DNA of 64,000 nt from Bacteroides rodentium JCM 16496 (GTDB taxonomy: Bacteria > Bacteroidota > Bacteroidia > Bacteroidales > Bacteroidaceae): assembly GCF_000614125.1 (NCBI RefSeq), contig NZ_BAKJ01000010.1, positions 1-64,000 of the forward strand, read 5' to 3'. Below, piece after piece: positions 8,900-19,000 of this stretch; positions within the stretch are counted from its first letter, which is position 1; each line of letters opens with the position of its first letter. Position numbers and translations under genes: made by a program. The notes under the pieces are model-generated. The model saw only the letters and a program-made list of their open reading frames with translations, searched no databases and was not told where the DNA came from.

Positions 8900-10624
8900 A
8901 TGCAAGCGACTATCACCATCCCCTACGCCATCGCCGACTTTGCCGAGCTGCGCGAACGCGGTTTCTACTATGTAGACAAGACCAAGTTCATCCACAGGCT
9001 GGAACATTACAAAGCCCCCGTATTCCTGCGCCCCCGACGCTTCGGAAAAAGCCTGCTGGTGTCCACCTTGGCATATTATTATGACATCAACCATGCCGGT
9101 CGATTCGAGCAACTGTTCGGTGACACGTATGTGGGCACCCACCCCACTGACGAACGAAACCAATACATGGTGATGCGCTTCGACTTCTCCAAGCTGGTGC
9201 TGGCGGACAACTTGGAAAAGCTGGAAGAAAATTTCAACAATATGCTATGCCCCGGCATCAATATGTTTGTAAAAGGGACAGCCCGATATCCGCGTTTCTT
9301 TGAGGGATTCGCTTTCCGTAGCATGGAGAGTGCTTCCGGCATGCTGACAGACATTCTGGACTGGGTGAAAGGGAACAACCTGCCCAAGCTCTACATCCTC
9401 ATCGACGAGTACGACAACTTCACCAACCAGCTGCTCACCGCCTACAAGGACCCGCTCTACGAGGAAGTCACCACCAGCGAAAGCTTCCTGCGCACCTTCT
9501 TCAAGGTGATAAAGGCGGGCATCGGCGAAGGCACCATCCGCACCTGCTTCTGCACCGGCGTGCTGCCCGTCACCATGGACGACCTGACCAGCGGATACAA
9601 CATAGCCGAGATACTGACCCTTAAACCGGAATTCACCGAAATGCTCGGCTTCAACCACGACGAAGCCTCCGCCTACCTGCGCTACGTCATCGACAAATAT
9701 GGTGAAGAAAAAGGCAACTTCGAAGAACTTTGGCGGCTGATATTGAACAACTACGACGGATACCGCTTCCTGCCCGATGCACGACCGTTGTTCAACTCCA
9801 CCATACTGACCTACTTCTTCAAGAACTTCGCCGAACTGAAAGGTGGCATCCCCAATGAAATGGTGGACGAGAACCTGCGCACCGACATCGGATGGATCTG
9901 CCGGCTGACCATCACCCTGGAGAATGCCAAGGAGATGCTAGACTCGCTCGTCATTGACGACGAACTCATATACTCCCTGCCCGACCTGCGCAGCAAGTTC
10001 AACAAGCAAAAGTTCTTCGACAAGCAGTTCTATCCCATCAGCCTCTACTACTTGGGAATGACAACACTGAAGAACGCATTTAAGATGCGCCTGCCCAACC
10101 TGACGATGCGCAGTGTCTACATGACCTACTACAACGAGATGAACCGCATCAGCGACGATGCCCGCCGGTTCGTCCCTGCCTATGAACGTTTTATGGACAA
10201 CCGCCTGCTAGAACCGCTAATCGAGAACTATTTCCAAGAATACCTCGGCCAGTTCCCCGCCCAAGCCTTCGACAAGATGAACGAGAACTTCATCCGCTGT
10301 TCCTTCTACGAGGTGCTGACCCGCTACCTGAGCAATTACTACACCTTCGCCATCGAGCAGAACCTCCATTCGGGACGTGCCGACCTGGTGCTGACGGGAA
10401 TTACAGGCACTTCGTTCCACAACGATTGCCGTGTGGTGGAGTTCAAATACTTCAAGGCAAGGGATGCCAGGAAGATAAAAGCCCTCACCGCACCACAACC
10501 CGAAGATGCGGAACAGGTGAAGGCATACGCCGATGACATCAATCGGGAGTTCTGCAACTACCGGATGAAGTCGTATGTGGTGTACATCGCTGCTGGAAAG
10601 GCATGTCGGATATGGGAGGTATGA
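8900..10624 (+). CDS. AAA-ATPase-like / PD-(D/E)XK nuclease-fold protein (DUF1703 type)
   Basis: A 574-residue cytoplasmic protein of the AAA-ATPase_like plus DUF1703 architecture, greatly expanded in Bacteroidota. The N-terminal region has the family signature YVDKTKFI (24-31), Walker A in LRPRRFGKSLL (43-53) and Walker B in LYILIDEYDNF (Asp169-Glu170). The C-terminal region has a PD-(D/E)XK-like core, with HSGRADLVL followed by VVEFKYF. Family function is unknown; roles in DNA transactions or defence have been proposed only by analogy. The start is fixed by the promoter at 8842-8873. Codon use is rich in C-ending codons compared with the neighbouring glycosidases. A paralogue lies at 55268-56848. 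It stands alone between two repeat-rich intergenic regions. Confidence 0.85.
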   Translation: MQATITIPYAIADFAELRERGFYYVDKTKFIHRLEHYKAPVFLRPRRFGKSLLVSTLAYYYDINHAGRFEQLFGDTYVGTHPTDERNQYMVMRFDFSKLVLADNLEKLEENFNNMLCPGINMFVKGTARYPRFFEGFAFRSMESASGMLTDILDWVKGNNLPKLYILIDEYDNFTNQLLTAYKDPLYEEVTTSESFLRTFFKVIKAGIGEGTIRTCFCTGVLPVTMDDLTSGYNIAEILTLKPEFTEMLGFNHDEASAYLRYVIDKYGEEKGNFEELWRLILNNYDGYRFLPDARPLFNSTILTYFFKNFAELKGGIPNEMVDENLRTDIGWICRLTITLENAKEMLDSLVIDDELIYSLPDLRSKFNKQKFFDKQFYPISLYYLGMTTLKNAFKMRLPNLTMRSVYMTYYNEMNRISDDARRFVPAYERFMDNRLLEPLIENYFQEYLGQFPAQAFDKMNENFIRCSFYEVLTRYLSNYYTFAIEQNLHSGRADLVLTGITGTSFHNDCRVVEFKYFKARDARKIKALTAPQPEDAEQVKAYADDINREFCNYRMKSYVVYIAAGKACRIWEV

Positions 10625-10813
10625 CTTCTGTTAACTCTTACCTTAAATTACGGTCGAAAAGAAATGGTTTGCGAATTTAGTAAAACAGAATTGATTTGCA
10701 AAAAATTACTGACGTAGTATAATTGATGCTCATAAAATTACGTGCCCTGATTTTTGCAATATATTTCTATTTGACTATAACTCCCAGCAGAGCAAAGTTG
10801 AGTAATTCCCCCA

Positions 10814-10960
10814 GCCTGTCCGAGAACTTATATCTGCTATCGCTTTGATGCGGATAAAGCAGATTAAGCGAATAAGAATATTAAAAAATCCGATTAATCC
10901 GCTTAATCAGTGTCTAAAAATTATCAAAAAAAAAAGCAGACCCAAAGTTTTCGGACAGCC
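10814..10960. mobile_element. MITE-like element with about 25-bp terminal inverted repeats
   Basis: Terminal arms 10814-10838 and 10935-10960 share the pattern CTGTCCGAxAACTT...TCTGCT in inverted orientation. An inner imperfect inverted repeat (GATTAAGCG class) lies between them, so the whole segment can fold into a long hairpin. No coding capacity. A 19-bp near-direct repeat (ATATTTCTxxTTGACTATA, 10761-10779 and 11008-11026) brackets the region. Confidence 0.55.
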
Positions 10961-11024
10961 TCCCCCCTTTACCTCCCCCTAACTCTCCAAACAAAAATAT
11001 TCGCAGAATATTTCTGCTTGACTA

Positions 11025-11199
11025 TAGAGCCTATTTAAAATTTCTTGAAATAATTTCTTATGAGCATTTTCTAAACTTGTCTTCGGTTTTTTCTCCTTTC
11101 GCATTTGTCACATAGCCCGCTATGCTCCTCATGCGAAAGAAGAAAAATCCTCAAAAACAACTCATAGAAAAAAGCTCCAAGAAAATTTAAACAGGCTCT
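11025..11199. mobile_element. About 175-bp imperfect palindromic element
   Basis: The ends read AGAGCCTATTTAAAATTTCTTG and the inverse of AGAGCCTGTTTAAATTTTCTTG. Complementarity continues with gaps toward a centre near 11110 (TTTCGCAT...ATGCGAAA, with ACATAGCCCGCTATG). It is non-coding and could be a non-autonomous mobile element or a dispersed structural repeat. Confidence 0.6.
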
Positions 11200-11207
11200 A
11201 ATACAGT

Positions 11208-11247
11208 AAAAGGCTTCTGTGCCAGTTTCAAGCAGCAGAAGCCTTTT
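11208..11247 (-). terminator. Rho-independent terminator of the SusC/D operon
   Basis: A perfect 12-bp stem (AAAAGGCTTCTG, 11208-11219, with CAGAAGCCTTTT, 11236-11247) and a 16-base loop, followed on the minus strand by TTTTACTG. It lies 85 bp past the stop of the PL38-like gene and closes the minus-strand operon. It is nearly symmetric and could also work in the plus direction. Confidence 0.75.
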
Positions 11248-11331
11248 ATCACTACAGACCTATTGAGTCAAATCAATCAGTGTTATCAAATCACTACTCA
11301 GAATTTTGTTCCAAGCAGGTTTTGCAACAAC

Positions 11332-12756
11332 TTATTCACGATACAACATCAGTGTACCCCAGCCGAGCTGGTCGAAGGCACCGCTATTCGTACCATAACG
11401 GCTATTACCATCCACACCGCCTTCGGGACGCATCTTATTGGCAGCCATTTGAGCATATTTATAACCACCGCCCAAATTCTTCACCTTGGCATAGTGGTTG
11501 TAAAGTATTTCCCAGCCTGGACGCAAGCTTCCACGCCCTTTATCATCAGCTACCTGCGTATGAATAGCCGAATGATTCTTATCCTTGCAACTGCAATCCA
11601 CACAATATTTATATTCATCAAACGGCATTTTTGCTTGTGTTATCAGCCATGAACCGGATGCGTTCAATTGGTCATTACCATCACGCAAATTGAAAAGCGC
11701 CGTATACTCTCCCATTTTCATCACCGCATTATCGTTGGCAGCAAAGAAATCGAGCTGGGTGACAGACGAATTGCATAGATACAATGTATAAGCCATCTGG
11801 CAAAGATTAGCCGTTACGGCTACCGACATCATGGCATGTCCCTGGTCGCGGCCACTTTCCTGGTTCTGGGCAATCTCTTCGCCACTTCCCAACGGGTCTG
11901 AGAAAGCACCTTGAAGAAGATTCTTGACACAACCGTTTCCGCCTCCACCATGGAAATAATTTACCACATAGTTCACCATATCATCATTTTCCGTCAGAAC
12001 ACCAATGGCAAAATAAGAGCAGAGATTGACCAAATCCCAATTAGACCAATAGTGATATATGCAATCTTGAGTACCCTGATACCAATGATATTTCAAAAAC
12101 TGTTCGTTCTTTGAAGCGAAAACATCCAACATCCATTCTTTAAATTTGGCAAAATCCGTAGCAGACCACCCTTCGTAAGAACGCATAATTTCACCGGCAT
12201 TGGCAAAGGTATATCCTTGTGCACCAGCAGCTAGCATCTGGTTAGCATCATTTGACTTGATGCCCTTACAGGTCTTCACCCAATCGTTCATTACCTTGAC
12301 CGAAGCATCGGCATATTTGCTATCACCCGTCAGCTTCCACAAAAGAGCCATTTGATAAGCCGCTGCTGCATCATTCATCGCTTCCTGATAGTGTTCTTTA
12401 CCATCCGAAGTAATACCTGCCCCATCACCACGAACGATATATTCCAACGGAGTAGCCGTATAACCGGGAACCGTATAACGGCTATTCTTCAACAAAGAAA
12501 ATTCATCTTTTACCACTTGCGGCGCAGTACCGTCATCAAGCATTTTCTTTACTCGGTCAAAATCTACTTGATTGAACATTGCACACGGATGACTATAGGT
12601 ATATTGCGCTACTACCGGAGTGTAAATTTCCTCTTCATCGGGCATGGTCAAATCAACCGTTCCAAATTCATTCTCTCGGCAAGAGGTCTGCACTGCCACC
12701 AGCAGTGCAAGACTTATTGAAGTTAATATTCTATATTTCATAAAGGTTGTTTTCAT
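11332..12756 (-). CDS. Alginate-lyase-fold (PL38-like) lipoprotein
   Basis: A 474-residue lipoprotein (signal ending AVQTSC, lipidated Cys26). The body is an (alpha/alpha)-toroid of the alginate_lyase family: repeated helical hairpins, the AAAYQMALLWKLTGDSKYAD segment, SNWDLVNLCSYFAIG near 245-260 and ESGRDQGHAMMSVA near 300. These resemble PL38 and related polyuronate lyases, which cleave by beta-elimination. Asn, His and Tyr residues typical of lyase sites are present, but catalytic residues were not assigned. The start overlaps the stop of the upstream glycan-binding protein by ATGA, showing translational coupling. Expected role: endo- or exo-lyase at the cell surface or periplasm acting on the glycan imported by the adjacent SusC/D pair. 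The substrate (alginate, glucuronan or another) is not decided. Confidence 0.72.
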   Translation of the reverse strand: MKTTFMKYRILTSISLALLVAVQTSCRENEFGTVDLTMPDEEEIYTPVVAQYTYSHPCAMFNQVDFDRVKKMLDDGTAPQVVKDEFSLLKNSRYTVPGYTATPLEYIVRGDGAGITSDGKEHYQEAMNDAAAAYQMALLWKLTGDSKYADASVKVMNDWVKTCKGIKSNDANQMLAAGAQGYTFANAGEIMRSYEGWSATDFAKFKEWMLDVFASKNEQFLKYHWYQGTQDCIYHYWSNWDLVNLCSYFAIGVLTENDDMVNYVVNYFHGGGGNGCVKNLLQGAFSDPLGSGEEIAQNQESGRDQGHAMMSVAVTANLCQMAYTLYLCNSSVTQLDFFAANDNAVMKMGEYTALFNLRDGNDQLNASGSWLITQAKMPFDEYKYCVDCSCKDKNHSAIHTQVADDKGRGSLRPGWEILYNHYAKVKNLGGGYKYAQMAANKMRPEGGVDGNSRYGTNSGAFDQLGWGTLMLYRE

Positions 12757-14330
12757 TTAATTGTTTCATAAGTCAATCCTTCCGAAGTAATATACTTTTT
12801 CAAATCATCCATACTCTTGAAGGTTTGCACCCAATAAACATTGTAAGTCACTTGCTCGGTCAATGTAGCAATATCAGCATATTTAAACTGCATAGAAGTA
12901 AATTTGGCGACTTCACCAGTAGGCAAAATTCCACCGGTAGCCCACTTTTGCAAAGTCAAGTCATAAATAAATACATGGCTACCATCACTGCATTTATAAT
13001 CGTGAAGCCATTTGTTGTTATTGCCATCCAGACCACCTTTATAATCGACACCGGCACAAGTACCTACAGCATCAAAAGTGATGTTTCTCGCGGTTACGCT
13101 TTCATATTTATCTTTAATATCATCCATACGAATAGCAAAAATAGGATATTTACCTGCATGAAGCCAAACCGGAGTATCCCAGCATTTGAAGTCACCCCGT
13201 TGTTTGGTGGCATTCTGTGTATAAGTGGTAACCGTCAGATAACCATCATGCCATACATGGGAAGAGGAAGTTCCATTACCCGACTGTTTAGCGTTATACC
13301 ACCCATAATTATTCTCATCACGGAAAAGCTCACGAACCAATCCTTCCTCCAAATGCAATGTAATAGCATCACTCTTACCCGTCTCGGGACAAGTAGCCGT
13401 AATAGTTACATCGCCAAATATACCTTCACGGTTGAATGTCACGACTCCGCCCTGTACCGTTGCAATTGTTTCGTCACTTGATGTCCATTGGATTAATGAT
13501 TTTGTACAATCTACCGGCACTGTCGTATAGTTCAACTTAACACTCTTTTCGCCTATTGCAAATACATACCCCCTATCTGCAGCACAACTCTGGTCAATGA
13601 ACACCTCTTGTGGCTGTACAATCTGATTAACAGTGATTTCCTTGAAAGCTACCACATTTCCACCATCCAAAGAAGTTGCTGTAATGGTAACTTTAGCATG
13701 GATTTCATCATTTACCAATCCGGTAACCAATCCATTTGCATCCACTGTAGCAGCTTTTTCATTAGAGCTGCTCCATTTCACAGTCTTATAAGTAGCATTT
13801 TCAGGAGCAATAACTACAGCAAACTGAAGGGTTTCACCTGCATATACTTCATCGGCAGAAGAGGCCAAAGTCAACGATTCAGCCTTCACCATCTCATTTA
13901 CCACAACAACCTTCAATGTAGAAGCAATATTACTTCCCGAATAATAAGCATCAGGTGCCACTTGAATCACAGCATAACCGGTGCCACTGCCACTGACGGC
14001 TGTCAAATTGCCATCAGCATCCACCGTAGCCACGCTTTCATTACTCGATGTCCATTTCACTTCCTTGAACGTAACGTCATCCGGTGCAATGATAAATCCT
14101 AACGCTACCTTTTCTCCTTTTACCAACGGCAGTGTCATTGCTCCTTGTTCGTCTTTATACACTAGAGGACGTATGTCAGCTGGAAGAACCATCTCTACTG
14201 AAGCCGGATAGCTGGCAGCAGATAATTCGGCAAATTCGTCGTCATTACTACAAGCAGTAAAGGAAGCAGAAAGTGCAGTCATCAACAAGCCCCCCAATCC
14301 ATATTTAAATATATCTTTCATACTCTTCAT
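12753..14330 (-). CDS. Surface glycan-binding lipoprotein with three Ig-like (BIG2) domains and DUF4979
   Basis: A 525-residue lipoprotein (MTALSASFTACSND, lipidated Cys27). Three bacterial Ig-like domains follow, recognisable by SSNESVATVDADG, SSNEKAATVDANG and SSDETIATVQGG at about 95-residue intervals. The last 190 residues (ELFRDENNYGWYN onward) look like the C-terminal DUF4979 module of SusE/SGBP-type proteins. The position directly after SusD and the Ig-stalk architecture indicate an outer-membrane glycan-capture protein that projects a binding domain from the cell. It probably presents polysaccharide to SusC/D. The gap to SusD is 30 bp, and its stop overlaps the next gene. Confidence 0.85.
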   Translation of the reverse strand: MKSMKDIFKYGLGGLLMTALSASFTACSNDDEFAELSAASYPASVEMVLPADIRPLVYKDEQGAMTLPLVKGEKVALGFIIAPDDVTFKEVKWTSSNESVATVDADGNLTAVSGSGTGYAVIQVAPDAYYSGSNIASTLKVVVVNEMVKAESLTLASSADEVYAGETLQFAVVIAPENATYKTVKWSSSNEKAATVDANGLVTGLVNDEIHAKVTITATSLDGGNVVAFKEITVNQIVQPQEVFIDQSCAADRGYVFAIGEKSVKLNYTTVPVDCTKSLIQWTSSDETIATVQGGVVTFNREGIFGDVTITATCPETGKSDAITLHLEEGLVRELFRDENNYGWYNAKQSGNGTSSSHVWHDGYLTVTTYTQNATKQRGDFKCWDTPVWLHAGKYPIFAIRMDDIKDKYESVTARNITFDAVGTCAGVDYKGGLDGNNNKWLHDYKCSDGSHVFIYDLTLQKWATGGILPTGEVAKFTSMQFKYADIATLTEQVTYNVYWVQTFKSMDDLKKYITSEGLTYETIK

Positions 14331-14360
14331 TTCTTTAAAATCATTATTAATTCCATTATT

Positions 14361-16082
14361 TTATTTCCAACCCGGATTTTGTTCCAACTGCGGATTGAGC
14401 TGCAACTGATCGGAAGGCAACGGATAAAGATACAGTTTGTCATTCCATACCCGATTCGTATAGAGTACAAGAATACCATCTGCATTTACAGATTTTCCCG
14501 GATTATTCCAATTGGTTTCAAACCAAGTTCCCGTAAATTGTACTCCCAATTGGTCTTGCGGCATTTCTACTGCCGCCGTGGCCCAACGCTTAAGGTCATC
14601 TATACGATGTCCTTCAAGAACCAATTCTACAGTACGCTCACGACGGATTTCTTCACGCATAGAAAGACCGTGTGCAACAACAAGACTATTACTCAGTTTA
14701 GGCATCGAGGGATTGACACGCTGACGGACCAAATTCAAAGAGTAGTCCAAGTCAGAATCAGAAATAGTTCCATCCAACTCGTAAGCAGCTTCCGCATAAG
14801 TCAACAGAACTTCCGCATAGCGGATTACCGGAAAGTCGTAACTTTCATAATAATCATCTACTTTACGCTCCGTACCCCATTTTTGGCATTGATAACCGCT
14901 ACCGCTACGAACATTGGCAACCAAACAATCGGTAAGATCGGCATCAGTCCAAGTTGTACGCCACTTTCCGTCATTATTCCAATACTGCTCGCCATGATAC
15001 AACATCGTGTTGTCCATCCGCCGGTCACGGTTTTGAAATTCATCAGCCACTCCCTTATAGCCCTTAAAATTGGAAGACTTTTCAATAGGAAGCCCATCCG
15101 AACAAAGATAGAGTTCAGCCAACTTACGAGTAACATAACAAGCATTACCAACCATCCCATGTGTTAGGTTATAAGCCGTCTTATCACCATTACGATGACG
15201 TTTCACAAAAATATACTCTGTATTGTCTGCCTTGGAAAGATTGGCCGGATTACATTGTGCGCCATCTTCCAATGTAAACATATAACGATAACTCTGGTCA
15301 CCTAACGTTTCATGATAGAAAAGTTTATACTTACCGCTTTTAATAACTTCATTGGCTGCATTTTTGGCAATGGTTAGCAACTCCGTGCTCCGTGCTGTAT
15401 TGGCTGTAGCATCCCTTCCTCCATTATGAAATTTCTGCCAAGTACCTTCATACAGAGCCACACGTGAAAGCATAGAAAGAGCTATATACTTATTCAAACG
15501 TCCAGCTTCCGTCGATGTCTCCGGAAGGGCTCCGGCAGCTTCCTGCAAATCTTTAATGATAAGGTCCACCACTTCACCACGATCATTTTGCGCACCATAA
15601 AGTTGTTCAGAATCAGTGTCCAATGGTTCAGTAACGATAATGGCATCGCCATAAATCTGCACTAACTCAAAATAAGCATAAGCACGGAAAAACTTTGCTT
15701 CAGCTACAGGAATAGCAATGGAAGCCGGATCACTGAACGACTCAGCATTCTTCAACAAGAGATTTGTATAATAAATACGTTTGTAATTAGTTCCATAATT
15801 CCCGTCACTAGAAGGAATCGTATTGGTCCCTTGGCTATAAGTATTTACAGAAGAGCCGCATACTAAGTCCGAACGGTAATCGCTGTGCACATTGTCGCCA
15901 ATAGCCGTAACAAAATCAGATGTCCAACCATAAAATTGGTCTGCAAAAAGTTGAAAGTTGGAAGCTTTGTTCCAAACAGTGCTGTCACTCAAATTCGCTT
16001 TCGGCTCCAGGTCAAGACAAGAAGTTGCCACAACTGTAAAGGAAGAAAGACAAGCTATTTTAATGTACTGTTTCAGTTTCAT
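14361..16082 (-). CDS. SusD/RagB-family outer-membrane glycan-binding lipoprotein
   Basis: A 573-residue lipoprotein (signal ending VVATSC, lipidated Cys22). The N-terminal SusD-like region (FRAYAYFELVQIYGDAIIVTEPLD) contains the TPR helices, and the C-terminal RagB region (REEIRRERTVELVLEGHRIDDLKRW) is highly characteristic. The protein ends NPQLEQNPGW, as usual. SusD proteins form the lid of the SusC channel and bind the target glycan. It lies 12 bp after SusC in the same operon. Pairing with polyuronate-lyase-like enzymes suggests an acidic ligand. Confidence 0.95.
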   Translation of the reverse strand: MKLKQYIKIACLSSFTVVATSCLDLEPKANLSDSTVWNKASNFQLFADQFYGWTSDFVTAIGDNVHSDYRSDLVCGSSVNTYSQGTNTIPSSDGNYGTNYKRIYYTNLLLKNAESFSDPASIAIPVAEAKFFRAYAYFELVQIYGDAIIVTEPLDTDSEQLYGAQNDRGEVVDLIIKDLQEAAGALPETSTEAGRLNKYIALSMLSRVALYEGTWQKFHNGGRDATANTARSTELLTIAKNAANEVIKSGKYKLFYHETLGDQSYRYMFTLEDGAQCNPANLSKADNTEYIFVKRHRNGDKTAYNLTHGMVGNACYVTRKLAELYLCSDGLPIEKSSNFKGYKGVADEFQNRDRRMDNTMLYHGEQYWNNDGKWRTTWTDADLTDCLVANVRSGSGYQCQKWGTERKVDDYYESYDFPVIRYAEVLLTYAEAAYELDGTISDSDLDYSLNLVRQRVNPSMPKLSNSLVVAHGLSMREEIRRERTVELVLEGHRIDDLKRWATAAVEMPQDQLGVQFTGTWFETNWNNPGKSVNADGILVLYTNRVWNDKLYLYPLPSDQLQLNPQLEQNPGWK

Positions 16083-16094
16083 ATATCGATTGTT

Positions 16095-19000
16095 TTAGAA
16101 GGTTAAATTAACACCAAAAGTAAAGTTACGCGTAAAAGGATAACGTTTTACACCCTTAGCAGCTTGCTTCGCATCTTTCGAATCGAAAGCGGCAGCTTCA
16201 GGATCCCATCCATCCTTAATTTTGGTTGTTTCCCAAAGATCGGTACCGGTTGCATAAATACGCGCATTTTGCAGCACCTTCGTTTTCTTCAGCATTTTAG
16301 CCGGGAAAGTATAGCCAATGGTTAAGTTCTTCAGACGAAGATAACGACCATCCTGTGCCGTGAGTGAAGATGCCTGATAGTTCCAATTGTTGATATTGCT
16401 GTCACTCGTATAAGGGGCATAATATGCATTCCGGTTATCTTCAGCCCATGTGTTATCAATAGAAGCGGTACTTGTATTGGTATAATAGCCACGGAAAGGA
16501 ACAGTCATATTGTCGATAGGACGATAGACAAAACGGTTTGCACTACCCTGGAAAATGACATTTACATCAAAACCTCTCCAATCGGCACCCCAATTAAATG
16601 AATAGGAGATTTCCGGTGTATCACTACCCAAATAGATGTAATCTTTCTCATCAATCTTACCGTCACCATTCTCGTCACAATACATATTATCACCCACCCG
16701 AAGGTTGGAAGGCATGTTCACGCCATTGTTCTCAAAATATTTGGCTTTATAGGCTTCCAATTGCTCTTCATTCTGAATTTTCCCTGCATAACGTAATCCA
16801 AAAATAGATTTTAACGGATATCCCTGCATCGTAGATTTATAACCGGAAGACAATACTGTTGTACCGCCATAATCAGTCAGTTCATTACGAGCAAAAGTAA
16901 AGGTTCCCCCTACATGAAAATTCACCCCTGCCACACTTCCGCGATAATTGATAGAACCCTCATATCCCCAGTCCTTGAATTTGCCGGCATTCATTTTAGG
17001 AGCCTTATCACCAAGTAAGGCCGGATAAGTAATATCAACCAGCATATTATCATTCTTCTTCAGAAAAGCTTCCACAGTACCGGTCAAGTTACCATTAAGG
17101 AAACCAAAGTCCACCGCCACATTGTAATTCTTGATACGCTCCCAATGACGGTTTGTAGAAGCCAAACTACCATCCGTTTTAATGTATGAGATTTTATCCG
17201 ATCCGATGTAAGCACCATCACCGCCGGCAGAAACCAAATTATAGAACTGAATGCCATCATAATCGCTGATTCCGCTTTGATTACCAACTTCTGCATAAGA
17301 AGCACGAAGTTTCAATTCACTCAACCAGTCTACATCTCTCAAAAAAGTCTCTTGCTTCAATCTCCAACCTATTGATGCACCATAGAAAGCAGCCCAACGG
17401 TTAACAGGACGGAATTTAGAAGAGCCATCATAACGACCGTTCAATTCAAACAGATAACGACCGTCATAATCATAGTTGAAACGTCCGAAGTAGGACAGAA
17501 CCGCAGTCTGGTATCTCTTTTCATCGCCGCTCAGTGTAATATCACCCGAACCATGGATAATCTCCAATCCTGTTTGAATATCCTTCGCTTTCACACCAAA
17601 GTAAGTATAATCCTTAAATTCATATTGTGCACCCACAGTCAAATTCAACTTATGCTTTTGTGCAAGCGTCTTGTTGGCAGCCAGATAACCGGAAAAAGAG
17701 TAGAAATCTGTTCTGGAGCTGGTCTGCGTATAAGAAGAGTTATCTTGTATAGGATCGGTACGTACTACCTTGTTACCCACATAATTATAATAGGTAATCG
17801 AATTCTCTACCTTGTCACGTTGAGCCGTACTCGTGTTATAACCGACATTAGCATTGGCAGTGAGCCAGTCTGTCAATTTCCAATTCAGCGTTTCACTAAT
17901 ATTAATGGCAGAAACTACCAGCTTGTTATCACCACCATACTCTGCTTTAGCAGCTGGAGACCCCCACGTACCCCAAGCATAAGGTTTGCCATTAAGTGAT
18001 TCAAAGGCAAGTCCCGGCATAGGCAAGGTATTGGACAAAACCGCATCTACCATAGTAGGCACCACTTGATTCTGACGATTGTAAGCAATAGAGGATTCCA
18101 GCTTCAAATTATCAGTAAATTTGTAGGTATTGTTCACACGGAAATTATAACGTTGATTGTTGTTATCGCCAAATTGCAAAGTAGATCCATCATACAAATA
18201 ATTCAAAGAAATACGATAGGAAGACTTTTCCGTACCTCCCGAAACACTCAAACTATGTTCCGTACTCCATGTATTGCCAAACAATGTTCCCAGCCAATCC
18301 ACATCATCTGCAAAAACGAAATCGGACACATCTGTAAAGGCTGCTGTTCCAAAAGGATTGGCAGAGGTTTGCAAGTCAATGTATTGTCCTTTGTATTTTT
18401 GTGCCAACTCTGCATATGTATACCACACATTGCCTGTCTGGTCATCATTTCTTAAAGCTGTTTTCAATCCGTTTGCCCATTGATCAAGACTCATAGCCTC
18501 CTGCATCAAACCCACAGTTTTGAACGTGGCGTTGCCGCTATATTCCACTTTCACCTTTCCTTCAGCTCCCTTTTTGGTCGTAATCAGCATAACCCCTCCG
18601 GCAGCACGCGAACCATAAATTGCTGCGGAACCGTCCTTCAAAAAACTGATTGAAGCAATATCGTTGGAGTTAAGCAAACGAAGATCATTCACACCGTCAC
18701 TTGCCACACCATCAATAATAATCAACGGATCTGTATTATTCATAGATACTGCACCACGCAGATTCAAGCTCCAGCTTTCATCACCCGGAGCAGAAGAACC
18801 ACGGGTAATCATCACACCGGCTACCTGTCCCTGCAATGCCTGCAATGGACTGGAAAGGCTTCCCTTACCTTGAAAAGCTTTTTGGTCAACAGCAGTAACG
18901 GCACCCGTTAAGGATTCCTTCTTCATTGTACCATAACCCACAACAACAACCTCTTCCAACAACTCAGAATCCTCTTTCAGCACTATTTTCAGGCTGGTTT

